64,000 nt of DNA from an uncultured Clostridia bacterium (GCA_947632645.1 CANRQB010000001.1:1-64000); one strand, 5' to 3'; counted from the stretch's first letter, positions 1 to 8,237 are shown. Made by a program: numbers and translations. Notes: generated by a model not told the origin, from the sequence alone.

Positions 1-2
1 CC

Positions 3-1583
3 GATTTTGGTGGCGAGGTGGAGCGCGTGTTAAAAATGGTGGATGGCGTGTTGCTTGTGGTGGATGCTTTTGAGGGCCCAATGCCACAAACCCGCTTTGT
101 GCTAGAAAAGGCGCTTGCGCTTAATTTAAAGGTTATTATTGTTATAAATAAAATTGACCGCCCAGATGCTAGGTTAGATGTGGTGGCGGATGAAGTGCTA
201 GAACTTATGCTGGACCTTAACGCAACCGACGAGCAGTTAAACAGCCCAATTATATATTGTTCGGCACGCGAGGGCAGTTCTACCACCGACTATCACGTTA
301 AGGGCAAGGATATGACCGCGCTTTTTGAAGCCATAATTTCGCATATCGACCCACCAAAAGCCGAACTAAATAAGCCATTTCAAATGCTGGTGTCTTCTAC
401 CGAGCAAAACGATTATCTTGGCAAACTGGCTGTGGGCAAGGTGGAAACGGGCAAACTTAAACTTAACCAAACGGTGTGGGTTAAAAACTATTTTGATCAC
501 TCCAAGCGCATTATGGGCAAGGTGGTTAATATATTCAACTTTAACGGCCTAAAGCGCGACCCGATTGAAGAGGGCACGGCGGGCGACATAATTTGCCTTG
601 CCGGCATACCAGAGATTACAATCGGCGACACGGTTAGCGAAACGGATGAACTTGAGCCAATCCCATTTGTTAAGATTAGCGAGCCAAGTGTGGAGATGAC
701 CTTTATGGTTAACGATAGCCCATTCGCCGGGCGCGAAGGCAAGTACGTAACCAGCCGTCACATAAAGGATAGATTGTACAAAGAGGCGGTTAAAGATTTG
801 TCGCTTCAGGTGGCGGATGGCGACACTGCCGACCAGTTTAAAGTGCGCGGCCGTGGCGAAATGCACCTTAGCATTCTAATAGAAAATATGCGCCGCGATG
901 GCTACGAATTTCAGGTTAGCCGCCCACGCGTGCTGTTTAAGCAGATAGACGGGGTTAAGTGCGAGCCAATCGATAAGGTGGTTTTGGACGTGCCAGAAGA
1001 TTCGGTGGGCACTGTTATTCAATCCATGGGCGTTAAGCGCGGCGAACTGCTAGACATGAATCCGATTGGTAGCCGTATGCGTTTGCAATTTTTGGTGCCA
1101 AGCCGTGGTTTGTTTGGGTACAAATCGCAGTTGTTAACCGACACGCGCGGCGAGGGAGTTATCTCTAGTGTGTTTGACAGTTATCAGCCATACAAGGGCG
1201 CAATTGAGGGGCGTAACACTGGCTCGCTTATAAGTTACGAAACGGGCGAGGCAGTAACCTACGGTTTGTTTAACGCACAAGGGCGCGGCCGCTTGCTTGT
1301 ACGCCCGGGCGACCAAGTGTATTTAGGGCAAGTGGTTGGCATTAACCCAAAAATGGAGGATATTGTGGTTAACGTGTGCAAGAAAAAGCAACTTACCAAC
1401 ACCCGCAGTTCGGCTAGTGACGAGGCACTTAAACTTACTCCAGTGCAGGATATGAGTTTGGAACAAGCGTTAGAATTTATTGCCGATGACGAGTTGGTGG
1501 AAATCACTCCAAAATCTATCCGCATACGCAAAATGATTCTCGACCATCAACTCCGCGCCAAAAGCAAAAAGCCAGTTGTATAA
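3..1583 (+). CDS. typA: Ribosome-associated GTPase TypA/BipA, 5' end cut by window
   Basis: Translational GTPase of the TypA/BipA family, which binds the ribosome and helps assembly and stress or cold adaptation. The reading frame is open from base 3 and begins inside the G domain (DFGGEVERVLKMVDG), so the first GTG at 18 is not the start; about 80 N-terminal residues, including the P-loop, lie upstream. Visible parts are the NKID guanine-binding motif (near residue 50 of the visible part), an EF-Tu-like domain II, an EF-G-like domain (GRGEMHLSIL) and the TypA-specific C-terminal domain (SRGLFGYKSQLLTDTRGEG). 526 residues are present of the usual ~607. No strong terminator hairpin follows the stop; the gene runs into a long AT-rich gap. 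Confidence 0.96.
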   Translation, partial: DFGGEVERVLKMVDGVLLVVDAFEGPMPQTRFVLEKALALNLKVIIVINKIDRPDARLDVVADEVLELMLDLNATDEQLNSPIIYCSAREGSSTTDYHVKGKDMTALFEAIISHIDPPKAELNKPFQMLVSSTEQNDYLGKLAVGKVETGKLKLNQTVWVKNYFDHSKRIMGKVVNIFNFNGLKRDPIEEGTAGDIICLAGIPEITIGDTVSETDELEPIPFVKISEPSVEMTFMVNDSPFAGREGKYVTSRHIKDRLYKEAVKDLSLQVADGDTADQFKVRGRGEMHLSILIENMRRDGYEFQVSRPRVLFKQIDGVKCEPIDKVVLDVPEDSVGTVIQSMGVKRGELLDMNPIGSRMRLQFLVPSRGLFGYKSQLLTDTRGEGVISSVFDSYQPYKGAIEGRNTGSLISYETGEAVTYGLFNAQGRGRLLVRPGDQVYLGQVVGINPKMEDIVVNVCKKKQLTNTRSSASDEALKLTPVQDMSLEQALEFIADDELVEITPKSIRIRKMILDHQLRAKSKKPVV

Positions 1584-1777
1584 GGGTAATTTATAATTTT
1601 AATTAATTAATTTATTTTATTTTGTTTATTATTTAATTTTATTAATATTTTTATAACATTATTTATTTACTTTTTGCGGTGCAAAGTCACCAAAAAACAA
1701 GTGTAAAAAACCAAGATAAAATTAGATTAAAAAATAACAAAATTTAATAGAAATATATTAAAAAAATTATTAAATAA

Positions 1778-2343
1778 CCTTAATTACAATAATAATTAAA
1801 TCCATAAAAAATAACATAAATAAAATAATATAAAAAATAATCATAATTACAATAGTAATTAAAACAAAATCTATCATTATAAAAATTAACATTAAAATTA
1901 ATAAATATAAACAATCTTAATTACAATAGTAATTAAAACAAATTAATAAATATTTAATTATTAAATATCAAAAAACAACCAAATAGTATAGCCTTAATTA
2001 CAATAGTAATTAAAACAAATAAAATAGTGTAAATTAATTTTTATGCTATTTTTTAATATTTAAACAATATCTTAATAACTATAGTTATTACGGATTATTA
2101 ATAATTTTAGTTATAATGGGTGCGCTGTTATTTGACATAAAAAAAACATCTTCTATTATAGCGCAGATTATTGATGATGTCCTTAATTAAAATATTGCTT
2201 TAATAACTTTAGTTATAATGAAAGAGTGATATTAATATAATAATAAACATCTTAATAACTATAGTTATTATGGTATTTAAATAATTTATTTAAAAATGAT
2301 TATTTTATTTATTTTTTGGTTTTAATAACTATAGTTATAATGG
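1778..2343. repeat. Array of nine 18-bp palindromes, irregular spacing
   Basis: Copies start at 1781, 1844, 1918, 1995, 2073, 2099, 2201, 2253 and 2323. The first four read TAATTACAATAGTAATTA (or one base different), three of them followed by AAAAC. The last five are variants of TAATAACTATAGTTATTA, a perfect palindrome, mostly followed by (A)TGG. Flanking bases show that the first four are inverted relative to the last five, so two sub-arrays face each other. Steps between copies are 63, 74, 77, 78, 26, 102, 52 and 70 nt, and the DNA between copies is not conserved. The same family occurs again at 25521-25731. Function unknown; a protein-binding array is one possibility. Confidence 0.8.
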
Positions 2344-2543
2344 ACATATTTTAATTTATATTTTTTAGCATAATAATTTATTTTTAATAAATATTATTTT
2401 AAAATAAAATTATTTATTTTACATTTTATTTTTAAACTATTTTTATATAATTAACATTTTATTATTTTTAATTATTTTATATTTAATTTAAACAATTATT
2501 TTCACATTTTAATTTATTATTTTTAATATTTATATTAATTTAT

Positions 2544-2572
2544 TTGATTATATTTTAATTTTGTGATATAAT
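2544..2572 (+). promoter_or_regulatory. Promoter, leaderless type, for gene at 2579
   Basis: TTGATT (2544-2549), 17-nt spacer, TATAAT (2567-2572). Only 6 nt separate the -10 box from the ATG at 2579, which puts the expected transcription start on the start codon. Confidence 0.75.
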
Positions 2573-2578
2573 ATTTTT

Positions 2579-2842
2579 ATGTTAAGGGATAACAATAATT
2601 TTGATGTTCATAATTTTATACGTGTGGCAAAGCGCATAGCAATAACAGTTGTTTGTTGCATCCCGTTTTTGTTGGTGTTCAGTTTTCTTATGCGCAACAA
2701 GTTAACCGCATCGTGGGCATACATTTTAATTTATCTTGGAGTGTTTTTAATTGCCGTTGGCATAGAAGAGGTTATCGTTCGCCGCAAAGAAAAGGTTAAG
2801 GCAGAAAAAGAAAAACTAGGCAAACGCGATGTATTTAAATAA
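2579..2842 (+). CDS. Small two-helix membrane protein, function unknown
   Basis: 87-residue protein not recognised as a named family. Two hydrophobic stretches (about residues 20-38 and 45-64) suggest two membrane segments, followed by a strongly charged Lys/Glu tail. There is no Shine-Dalgarno sequence before the ATG, and the promoter's -10 box ends 6 nt upstream, so a leaderless mRNA is expected. A terminator follows at 2907. It stands alone between the palindrome array and dnaB. Confidence 0.7.
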   Translation: MLRDNNNFDVHNFIRVAKRIAITVVCCIPFLLVFSFLMRNKLTASWAYILIYLGVFLIAVGIEEVIVRRKEKVKAEKEKLGKRDVFK

Positions 2843-2906
2843 AAATATTAAATATAATCCATCTCTTACACTTTGCCATGATGCTGAAATGTAAACATAT
2901 TATATA

Positions 2907-2934
2907 GAACTGAATTTGTTTCGGTTCTTTTTTA
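2907..2934 (+). terminator. Intrinsic terminator
   Basis: AGAACTGAA / TTCGGTTCT stem (9 bp with one G-T pair), 5-nt loop, followed by a T run. It lies between the small membrane protein gene and dnaB. Confidence 0.85.
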
Positions 2935-3026
2935 ATAATAAATTTATAGTAAATTTATTTTGTGCCCGTTTTTAATTTACAAATTTTTTATTTTGTTGTA
3001 AAATGTTTTTATTATAAGGAGTTTTT

Positions 3027-4469
3027 ATGCCTAACAATAACGAACCTAAAAAACCTCGCATTTTGCCAAATAATCTAGAGGCCGAGCAAAGTTTACTGGG
3101 CTGCTTGTTTATTTCGCCCGATGTGTGTGCTGATATTTTTCCACTTTTAGAGAGTGCAGATTTTTATAGTTTGGCGCATCAAAAAATATATCAGGCCATG
3201 TACGATAACTACATTAAAGATGTGGCAGTGGACTATATAACGGTAAGTAACACGCTTGAAACAAAAGGCGAGTTAGAAGAAGTTGGGGGGCTTAACTACA
3301 TAACTGACTTAACCAACTATGTTGCCAGCACTGCCAACTATAAGGACTATTATCAAATTATAAAAAGCAACAGTGTGTTGCGCAAAATTATTGAGGTTAG
3401 CCAATCCACAATCAACAAAGCATTTGAAACGGGCGATGCCGAGCAAGTGCTTAATTTTGCCGAAGATGGTATATTCAAAATTTCGCAAGCCAAGCAAAAC
3501 AAGATGCTTCAGCACCTAAGTGTGGGTGTTAACGAAGCGGTGGATTTAATGGAGAAGGTTTCTTCTGACCCCAACTACAACTTGGGCATTAAGGTGGGCT
3601 TCCCAACCCTTGACCGCATAACCAACGGGTTTAAGCCGGGCGAACTTATTATTATCGCCGCCCGCCCAGGTATTGGCAAAACCACACTTGCAGTAAACTT
3701 TGCGGTTAACGCCGCGCTTAAATACAAAAAAACGGTGGCAATGTTCGACCTAGAAATGAGTACCCTTCAAGTTGCGCAGCGCTTTTTGTGCTCTACCGGC
3801 CGCGTGCCAATGGACTATGTTAAGGGTGGCACTAAGGACGATAACATTTGGGCAACGCTTTTAGAAACCAAAAAGATTTTGGAAGATAGCAATATTTATA
3901 TAGACGATACAACCTCAATCAAACCCGCCGACATTTTGTCGCGCTGCAGGCGCTTGAAAGCAAAATCTGGGCTGGATATGGTGATTATTGACTATCTGCA
4001 GCTTATGAAGGCAGAAAAGCAGACCAAGGACGGCAACCGCCAGCAAGAAGTGGCAGATTTAACCCGCAACATCAAACTTGCCGCGCGTGAGTTGGGTGTG
4101 CCAATACTGCTGCTTAGCCAGCTTAATCGTGAAAGTGAAAAGCGCAGCGATCACACTCCGCAACTTAGCGACCTTAGGGAAAGCGGCAGTATAGAGCAAG
4201 ATGCGGATATCGTTATGTTTATTTCTGACCAGGCAGTTGAAGGGCAAGAGCAATCGGGCGACGACGATGCGGTTGATTATAGTTTGGTTATTGCCAAGCA
4301 CCGCAACGGGCCACGCGGCACAATCCCTATTAAGTGGAAAAGCGAATTTACCCAATTTTACGAGCCAAATAAAGACAATCGCTACACCAAAAACACAGCC
4401 AAGGTGCAAGATAAGGCAGTGCTCACTCCGGCTGAGTCGGACGACATCAATGACGTGTTTAAGGATTAG
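3027..4469 (+). CDS. dnaB: Replicative DNA helicase DnaB
   Basis: Hexameric 5'-3' helicase that unwinds DNA at the replication fork and recruits primase. The 480-residue length is normal. The N-terminal domain begins with LPNNLEAEQSLLGCLF; the RecA-like domain has Walker A ARPGIGKTT (about residues 210-219), Walker B-like MVIIDYLQLM and the C-terminal signature SDLRESGSIEQDADIVMF. No intein is present. ATG follows TATAAGGAG at a good distance. yqeY follows 31 nt later, so the two are probably co-transcribed. Called DnaC in Bacillus. Confidence 0.97.
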   Translation: MPNNNEPKKPRILPNNLEAEQSLLGCLFISPDVCADIFPLLESADFYSLAHQKIYQAMYDNYIKDVAVDYITVSNTLETKGELEEVGGLNYITDLTNYVASTANYKDYYQIIKSNSVLRKIIEVSQSTINKAFETGDAEQVLNFAEDGIFKISQAKQNKMLQHLSVGVNEAVDLMEKVSSDPNYNLGIKVGFPTLDRITNGFKPGELIIIAARPGIGKTTLAVNFAVNAALKYKKTVAMFDLEMSTLQVAQRFLCSTGRVPMDYVKGGTKDDNIWATLLETKKILEDSNIYIDDTTSIKPADILSRCRRLKAKSGLDMVIIDYLQLMKAEKQTKDGNRQQEVADLTRNIKLAARELGVPILLLSQLNRESEKRSDHTPQLSDLRESGSIEQDADIVMFISDQAVEGQEQSGDDDAVDYSLVIAKHRNGPRGTIPIKWKSEFTQFYEPNKDNRYTKNTAKVQDKAVLTPAESDDINDVFKD

Positions 4470-4500
4470 TTAATTTGTAAAAAATTTTATAGGAGTTAAT

Positions 4501-4920
4501 ATGATTATAGACGAAATTAAAAAGGACAATATTCAAGCGATGAAGGACCATGATGCTGTGGCGCGCGCTATCTATGGCGTGGTTATGAATAAGGTGCTGC
4601 TTAATAGCATCGAACTTAAAAAAGACGGCAAAGCGCAGACCGATAACGATGTGGTGCAAATCTTGCAAAAAACCATGAAAGAGCTTGTTGAGGAAAAAGA
4701 AAACTACATTAAGGTGGGCAACAAAACTGAAGCGGACAATATAGAAAAACAAAAAACCATATTAGAAAAATATATGCCCAAGATGCTAAGCGAAGCCGAA
4801 ATTAAGGCGATTATTGATACCTTGCCAGACAAAAGTTTGCCTAGCATAATGAAGCACTTTAAGGCCGAGTATGCGGGCAAAGTGGATATGGGTTTAGTTA
4901 ACAAAATTGCGCGTGGGTAA
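4501..4920 (+). CDS. yqeY: GatB/YqeY domain protein
   Basis: 139-residue member of the YqeY family, related to the C-terminal tRNA-binding domain of amidotransferase subunit GatB. Typical features are the Lys/Glu-rich helices, the LEKYMPKMLSEAEI segment near residue 88 and the short KVDMGLVNKIARG tail. It is slightly shorter than the usual ~148 residues. Start ATG follows TAGGAG. Members are often next to rpsU or dnaG; here it follows dnaB. The precise cellular role is not established. Confidence 0.9.
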   Translation: MIIDEIKKDNIQAMKDHDAVARAIYGVVMNKVLLNSIELKKDGKAQTDNDVVQILQKTMKELVEEKENYIKVGNKTEADNIEKQKTILEKYMPKMLSEAEIKAIIDTLPDKSLPSIMKHFKAEYAGKVDMGLVNKIARG

Positions 4921-4964
4921 AACACAATTTTAATTTAAAAATACAAAACTAAAAAGGAGAAATT

Positions 4965-5561
4965 TTGGAACATTTAGTTAACACCAGCCATTTGGTGCAA
5001 GATAAGGCCTTTAAAAAACTTATTAAAAAACTTAAGGGCGAAAATATTAAAAAGATGATAGATGCGGGCAGCGGCAAAAACTCTGCCAGTATTTTGCTTA
5101 AATATTTTCCTACGGCCGAACTGGATGCAATAATCTATCCGGGGGATAATCGCAAAAAAAATCCGCTATCATCCACCATTGGCAGCGACCGAATTGACGT
5201 TATCGAACTGGATTTGTGTGCTTCGTGCATCCGCAAAAAATACGACCTTTGTGCTGCTATGTTAACACTGGGCGAGGCGCAAAATTTTGGATATCATTTT
5301 CAACTTTTGTTCCAACGCATAATGGATATCCGCGCAAAATATTTTGTGCTGATCGACATTTTGGAGGACCCAACTATAAACTATAAATATATGGACGCTT
5401 ATTTTAAAGAAAAGGGCTTTAAGGTGCTAGCCAAAAAGAAGTGCAAAAACCCATATCCTGAGCACTATCCAAAAGTTAAGTTCGACAAGTACAAACTAGA
5501 ATTTGATAGCAAGCACTATGTTGCTTATTTAATAAAAAATCTTAATATGTTTAATGTTTAA
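4965..5561 (+). CDS. Possible methyltransferase-fold protein, unknown role
   Basis: 198 residues, starting with TTG at 4965 after AAAAGGAG. A glycine-containing segment (KKMIDAGSGKNSASILLKYF, residues about 29-48) followed by acidic and hydrophobic strands looks like the SAM-binding start of a class I methyltransferase, but the catalytic part is not recognisable. A C-rich piece (CASCIRKK, near residue 88) and a very basic C-terminal half are also visible. It follows yqeY by 44 nt and ends in its own terminator. Function unassigned. Confidence 0.75.
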   Translation: MEHLVNTSHLVQDKAFKKLIKKLKGENIKKMIDAGSGKNSASILLKYFPTAELDAIIYPGDNRKKNPLSSTIGSDRIDVIELDLCASCIRKKYDLCAAMLTLGEAQNFGYHFQLLFQRIMDIRAKYFVLIDILEDPTINYKYMDAYFKEKGFKVLAKKKCKNPYPEHYPKVKFDKYKLEFDSKHYVAYLIKNLNMFNV

Positions 5562-5564
5562 AAG

Positions 5565-5590
5565 AAGTGAATTAAAATTTCACTTTTTTT
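5565..5590 (+). terminator. Intrinsic terminator
   Basis: AGTGAA / TTCACT stem with an AT-rich loop, followed by seven T. It ends the dnaB-yqeY-4965 transcription unit directly after the stop codon. Confidence 0.85.
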
Positions 5591-5600
5591 AATTTGGGTA

Positions 5601-5629
5601 TTGACAAACGCCCAACTTGGTGGTATAAT
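5601..5629 (+). promoter_or_regulatory. Strong consensus promoter for the 22-codon gene
   Basis: TTGACA (5601-5606), 17-nt spacer, TATAAT (5624-5629): consensus at both hexamers and at the ideal distance. Confidence 0.85.
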
Positions 5630-5648
5630 CATATTAAAGAGGTGGGGT

Positions 5649-5717
5649 ATGAGTATAGTTTCGTTAATTGTGGCGGTTGGCTTTGTTTGGTTGTTTGTGC
5701 CAAAGCCAAAAAAATAA
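5649..5717 (+). CDS. 22-residue hydrophobic peptide
   Basis: A complete miniature gene: consensus promoter at 5601-5629, ribosome site AAAGAGGTGG 3 nt before the ATG, 22 codons, TAA, then a terminator at 5729. The peptide is a single membrane-length hydrophobic stretch (MSIVSLIVAVGFVWLF) with a short VPKPKK tail, which would leave the positive end in the cytoplasm. This shape fits small bacterial membrane peptides (KdpF-like or CydX-like accessory subunits) and type I toxins; the sequence alone does not decide. No antisense RNA promoter was identified. Confidence 0.7.
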   Translation: MSIVSLIVAVGFVWLFVPKPKK

Positions 5718-5728
5718 TTTGTTAATGC

Positions 5729-5750
5729 GGTGCAGTTATGCACCTTTTTT
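5729..5750 (+). terminator. Intrinsic terminator of the 22-codon gene
   Basis: GGTGCA-GTTA-TGCACC perfect 6-bp stem with a 4-nt loop and six T. Confidence 0.92.
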
Positions 5751-5793
5751 ATTGCCCGCTATAATTTAAGTTGAAATAAATTGTAAATTTAGT

Positions 5794-5821
5794 TTGCAAA
5801 ATGTGTATTTTGTGATATAAT
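5794..5821 (+). promoter_or_regulatory. Likely metG promoter
   Basis: TTGCAA (5794-5799), 16-nt spacer, TATAAT (5816-5821), about 200 nt upstream of metG. The spacer is occupied by a palindrome (CAAAATGTGTATTTTG, 5797-5812). A 16-codon frame starting with GTG at 5828 begins 6 nt after the -10 box. Confidence 0.65.
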
Positions 5822-5884
5822 ATCTTTGTGAAAAATTTTTATCGATTTAATTCCAAATATCTGATGTGCAAAATGTAAATTTTG
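5797..5884 (+). promoter_or_regulatory. Two operator-like palindromes upstream of metG
   Basis: CAAAATGTGTATTTTG at 5797-5812 and CAAAATGTAAATTTTG at 5869-5884 share the form CAAAAT-N4-ATTTTG. The first sits between the -35 and -10 boxes, the second 48 nt beyond the expected transcript start. This is the arrangement of a repressor with two sites. The regulator is unknown. Confidence 0.5.
5828..5878 (+). CDS. Possible 16-codon leader peptide before metG
   Basis: GTG at 5828 opens 16 codons and stops with TAA at 5876-5878. The GTG is at the expected transcript start, so it could be read without a leader. Two of the last four sense codons are ATG (LMCKM), as expected for a leader peptide sensing Met-tRNA ahead of the methionyl-tRNA synthetase gene. 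Downstream, GTTTTGCGC and GTGCAAAAC (about 5893-5933) can pair. The frame is so short that it may be chance. Confidence 0.25.
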   Translation: MKNFYRFNSKYLMCKM

Positions 5885-6021
5885 TTTATGTTTTGCGCGC
5901 TACAATATTATAGAAAAATTTGTGCAAAACTTAAAAACGATTAAAAATTTTAAAAAATTAAATAAAAAACAATAAAATTTTATAAAAAACAATAAAAAAA
6001 ATTAAAAATTAGGAGATTTTC

Positions 6022-7593
6022 ATGAAAAATACATTTTATATAACCACACCAATTTACTATCCAAGCAACAAGATGACGCTTGGCAATTGCTACACCACAA
6101 TCTTGTGCGATAGTTTGGCACGTTTTAATAGATTAAGCGGCAAAGAGGTGTTTTATCTAACTGGCACGGACGAGCACGGGCAAAAAATTCAAAAGATAGC
6201 AAACGAGCAGGGGGTGGACGAACTTACCTATTTGCAACCCGTTATAGACGATACAAAAAATTTGTGGCAACTGCTGGATATCAGCTACGATAAATTTATC
6301 CGCACAACCGACGAAAGCCACGTTAAAACCGTGCAGCGCATTTTTAAAAAGTTGTACGACAATGGCTACATTTATAAATCCAAATATCAGGGGCTATATT
6401 GCACCCCATGCGAAAGTTTTTGGACGGAGGAACAACTTGTTAACGGCAACTGCCCAGATTGCGGCCGCCCGGTTGAGCCAATGGCTGAAGAAGCATACTT
6501 TTTTCGCCTAAGCGAATTTCAAGATAAAATTTTAAAGTTGTATCAAGACAATCCAAACTTTTTGCGCCCACAATCGCGCGTTAACGAAATGGTTAACAAC
6601 TTTATAAAGCCCGGGCTTAAAGATTTGTGTGTAAGCCGCACCTCAGTTAAGTGGGGTGTGCCTGTGGATTTTGACCCTAAACACACCATTTATGTTTGGA
6701 TAGACGCACTGCCAAACTATGTTTCCGCGCTTGGTTTTTTAAGTGAAAACGATAGTGCTTACAAAAAATTTTGGCCATGCGATGTGCATGTTGTGGGCAA
6801 AGAAATTGTGCGCTTTCATGCAATAATTTGGCCGGCAATTTTAATGGCGCTTGGCGAGCCACTGCCAAAGCAAATTTTTGGGCATGGCTGGCTGCTGTTT
6901 GGCAACGATAAACTTAGTAAATCCAAGGCGCTTGCCAACAAAGAGGTTATCGACCCACGCATCTTGGTAGCTCGCTACGGGGTGGATGCGGTTAGGATGT
7001 TTTTAATTAAAGAGATTATCTTTGGGCAAGATGGGCCATACAATCAAGAACTTTTCTTAAATAGTTTTAACACCAACCTATCAAACGAATATGGCAACTT
7101 GGTTAGCCGCACTTGTGGCATGGTGCAAAAATATTTGGGCGGTAGTTTAAATGCAGCCGAAAATTTAACCGAGCAGGATAATCAATTTAAACAGTACATT
7201 TTATCTTGCCGCAAACAAGTGTTCGATTTTATGGACGACATCAATCCAACCGGCGCAATCAACAAGATATTTGAAATGTTCTCGCGCTGCAACAAGTTTA
7301 TAGACGAAACCACTCCGTGGGTGCTTTATAAAGAGGGCAACACTGCACGAATTAACACCGTGCTGTGTCTAATTAGTGAGGCACTGCTTATTGCCAACAC
7401 TCTGCTTACCGCCTTTTTAACCGACAAGCCAAAAACCATCTACGCCAACTGGGGTTTAAAAGCACCAACTTCGTTTAACGATTATGCCGATTTTGGCTTT
7501 ATTAAAAATGGCACTTTAGTTACAAAAGGCGACAACCTATATCAGCGCCTAGATGTAGCAAAAGAAATGCAAGCGCTTTACGAACTGGCGTAA
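6022..7593 (+). CDS. metG: Methionyl-tRNA synthetase
   Basis: Class I enzyme charging tRNA-Met. 523 residues: the catalytic domain begins TFYITTPIYYPSNK, a four-cysteine zinc knuckle is visible (CTPCESF...CPDCGRP, residues about 131-153), the KMSKS loop is KLSKSKA (about residue 297), then a helical anticodon-binding domain. The C-terminal tRNA-binding (EMAP-like) domain present in many Bacillota enzymes is absent. The HIGH signature reads TLGN, losing both histidines; the second change is common in this family, the first less so. Start ATG follows TAGGAG. Upstream lie two palindromes and a promoter; no T-box features were found. Confidence 0.95.
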   Translation: MKNTFYITTPIYYPSNKMTLGNCYTTILCDSLARFNRLSGKEVFYLTGTDEHGQKIQKIANEQGVDELTYLQPVIDDTKNLWQLLDISYDKFIRTTDESHVKTVQRIFKKLYDNGYIYKSKYQGLYCTPCESFWTEEQLVNGNCPDCGRPVEPMAEEAYFFRLSEFQDKILKLYQDNPNFLRPQSRVNEMVNNFIKPGLKDLCVSRTSVKWGVPVDFDPKHTIYVWIDALPNYVSALGFLSENDSAYKKFWPCDVHVVGKEIVRFHAIIWPAILMALGEPLPKQIFGHGWLLFGNDKLSKSKALANKEVIDPRILVARYGVDAVRMFLIKEIIFGQDGPYNQELFLNSFNTNLSNEYGNLVSRTCGMVQKYLGGSLNAAENLTEQDNQFKQYILSCRKQVFDFMDDINPTGAINKIFEMFSRCNKFIDETTPWVLYKEGNTARINTVLCLISEALLIANTLLTAFLTDKPKTIYANWGLKAPTSFNDYADFGFIKNGTLVTKGDNLYQRLDVAKEMQALYELA

Positions 7594-7617
7594 ATTTAAA
7601 ATAAGCAGATTTAAAAA

Positions 7618-7646
7618 TGGGTAAACTAAAAATTTGCCCGTTTTTT
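7618..7646 (+). terminator. Intrinsic terminator after metG
   Basis: GGGTAAA / TTTGCCC stem (one T-G pair) with an A-rich loop and six T. Confidence 0.85.
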
Positions 7647-7657
7647 AATTTTTAATA

Positions 7658-7686
7658 TTGACAAATTTTTGGTTTTGTGATATATC
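7658..7686 (+). promoter_or_regulatory. Promoter for gene at 7704
   Basis: TTGACA (7658-7663), 17-nt spacer with TGTGA before the -10, TATATC (7681-7686). It places the transcript start downstream of an earlier in-frame ATA/ATG-like start, supporting ATG 7704. Confidence 0.75.
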
Positions 7687-7703
7687 TTAATAAGGAGATT
7701 TTT

Positions 7704-8156
7704 ATGGGAACTATTGAAGAGGACAAAATGAACAATGCAAAAAAACATGCATATGAACTTTATGAATATATTTATTCTATCGATGTAATTAATAGGTTGA
7801 TAGAAAAATTTAACTGTGAAATTGATTATGACACTGCTGAGCAGTTGGCTGTTAAATTTGATAAAAAACAAAAAAAGAAATTTGCTCGTGCGGTCAAAAT
7901 TAATAAAATTCCGCTGATTAGAAGCATATATCACTTTATTATGGGTTTTAAGGCAGCATCGCTTAAGGACGGAGATATTGCGCATTTCTGCCTTGCCATG
8001 ATGGATGCTTTGGGTGTTGATAATTTAACAGTGGAAGACATTGATTCTGCGCTGAGAGATAAAGAAGTTTACAACCGCTATTTTAAAGACGATTTTGAGT
8101 TTTTGCAATTTAATAGCGGAGCGACTTTTGACGATACTAAAATGTTTAATATTTAA
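7704..8156 (+). CDS. Hypothetical protein, 150 residues
   Basis: Not recognised. The start is ATG 7704, 5 nt after AATAAGGAG; a longer frame from 7677 would begin upstream of the -10 box. The protein is soluble-looking, helical and charged, with a Lys-rich stretch (KFDKKQKKKFARA) near residues 53-65 and a more hydrophobic middle. No signal peptide or membrane segment. It has its own promoter and is followed by a terminator-like hairpin at 8187, so it is probably a single-gene unit. Confidence 0.75.
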   Translation: MGTIEEDKMNNAKKHAYELYEYIYSIDVINRLIEKFNCEIDYDTAEQLAVKFDKKQKKKFARAVKINKIPLIRSIYHFIMGFKAASLKDGDIAHFCLAMMDALGVDNLTVEDIDSALRDKEVYNRYFKDDFEFLQFNSGATFDDTKMFNI

Positions 8157-8186
8157 CTTACAACCAAAAAATTATGTTAATTAAAA

Positions 8187-8237
8187 TAAAATGGGCAAAA
8201 TTCGTGCAAAAAATGCAGGTTTTGCCATTTTTTATTG
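8187..8237 (+). terminator. Terminator-like hairpin
   Basis: AATGGGCAAAA pairs with TTTTGCCATT across a ~19-nt loop, followed by a T run. One bulged G. Ends the 7704 gene. Confidence 0.65.

Larger units (their letters stand above)
1584..2578. other. AT-rich 1 kb gap with palindromic repeat array
   Basis: No gene is seen in this stretch, which is almost entirely A and T. It holds a hairpin-like segment at about 1663-1700 (TTACTTTTTGC...GCAAAG), nine copies of an 18-bp palindrome between 1778 and 2343, and the promoter of the next gene at 2544-2572. The last 200 bases before the promoter are low-complexity A/T runs. Confidence 0.8.

Noticed and set aside
1778-2343. Possible CRISPR array
   Set aside because: Steps between copies range from 26 to 102 nt, orientation flips in the middle, only ~20 nt are conserved, and no cas gene is in the window.
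5718-6021. T-box or SAM riboswitch before metG
   Set aside because: No T-box AGGGTGGNACCGCG, no specifier loop or SAM-box stems; the region is mostly A/T with two palindromes.
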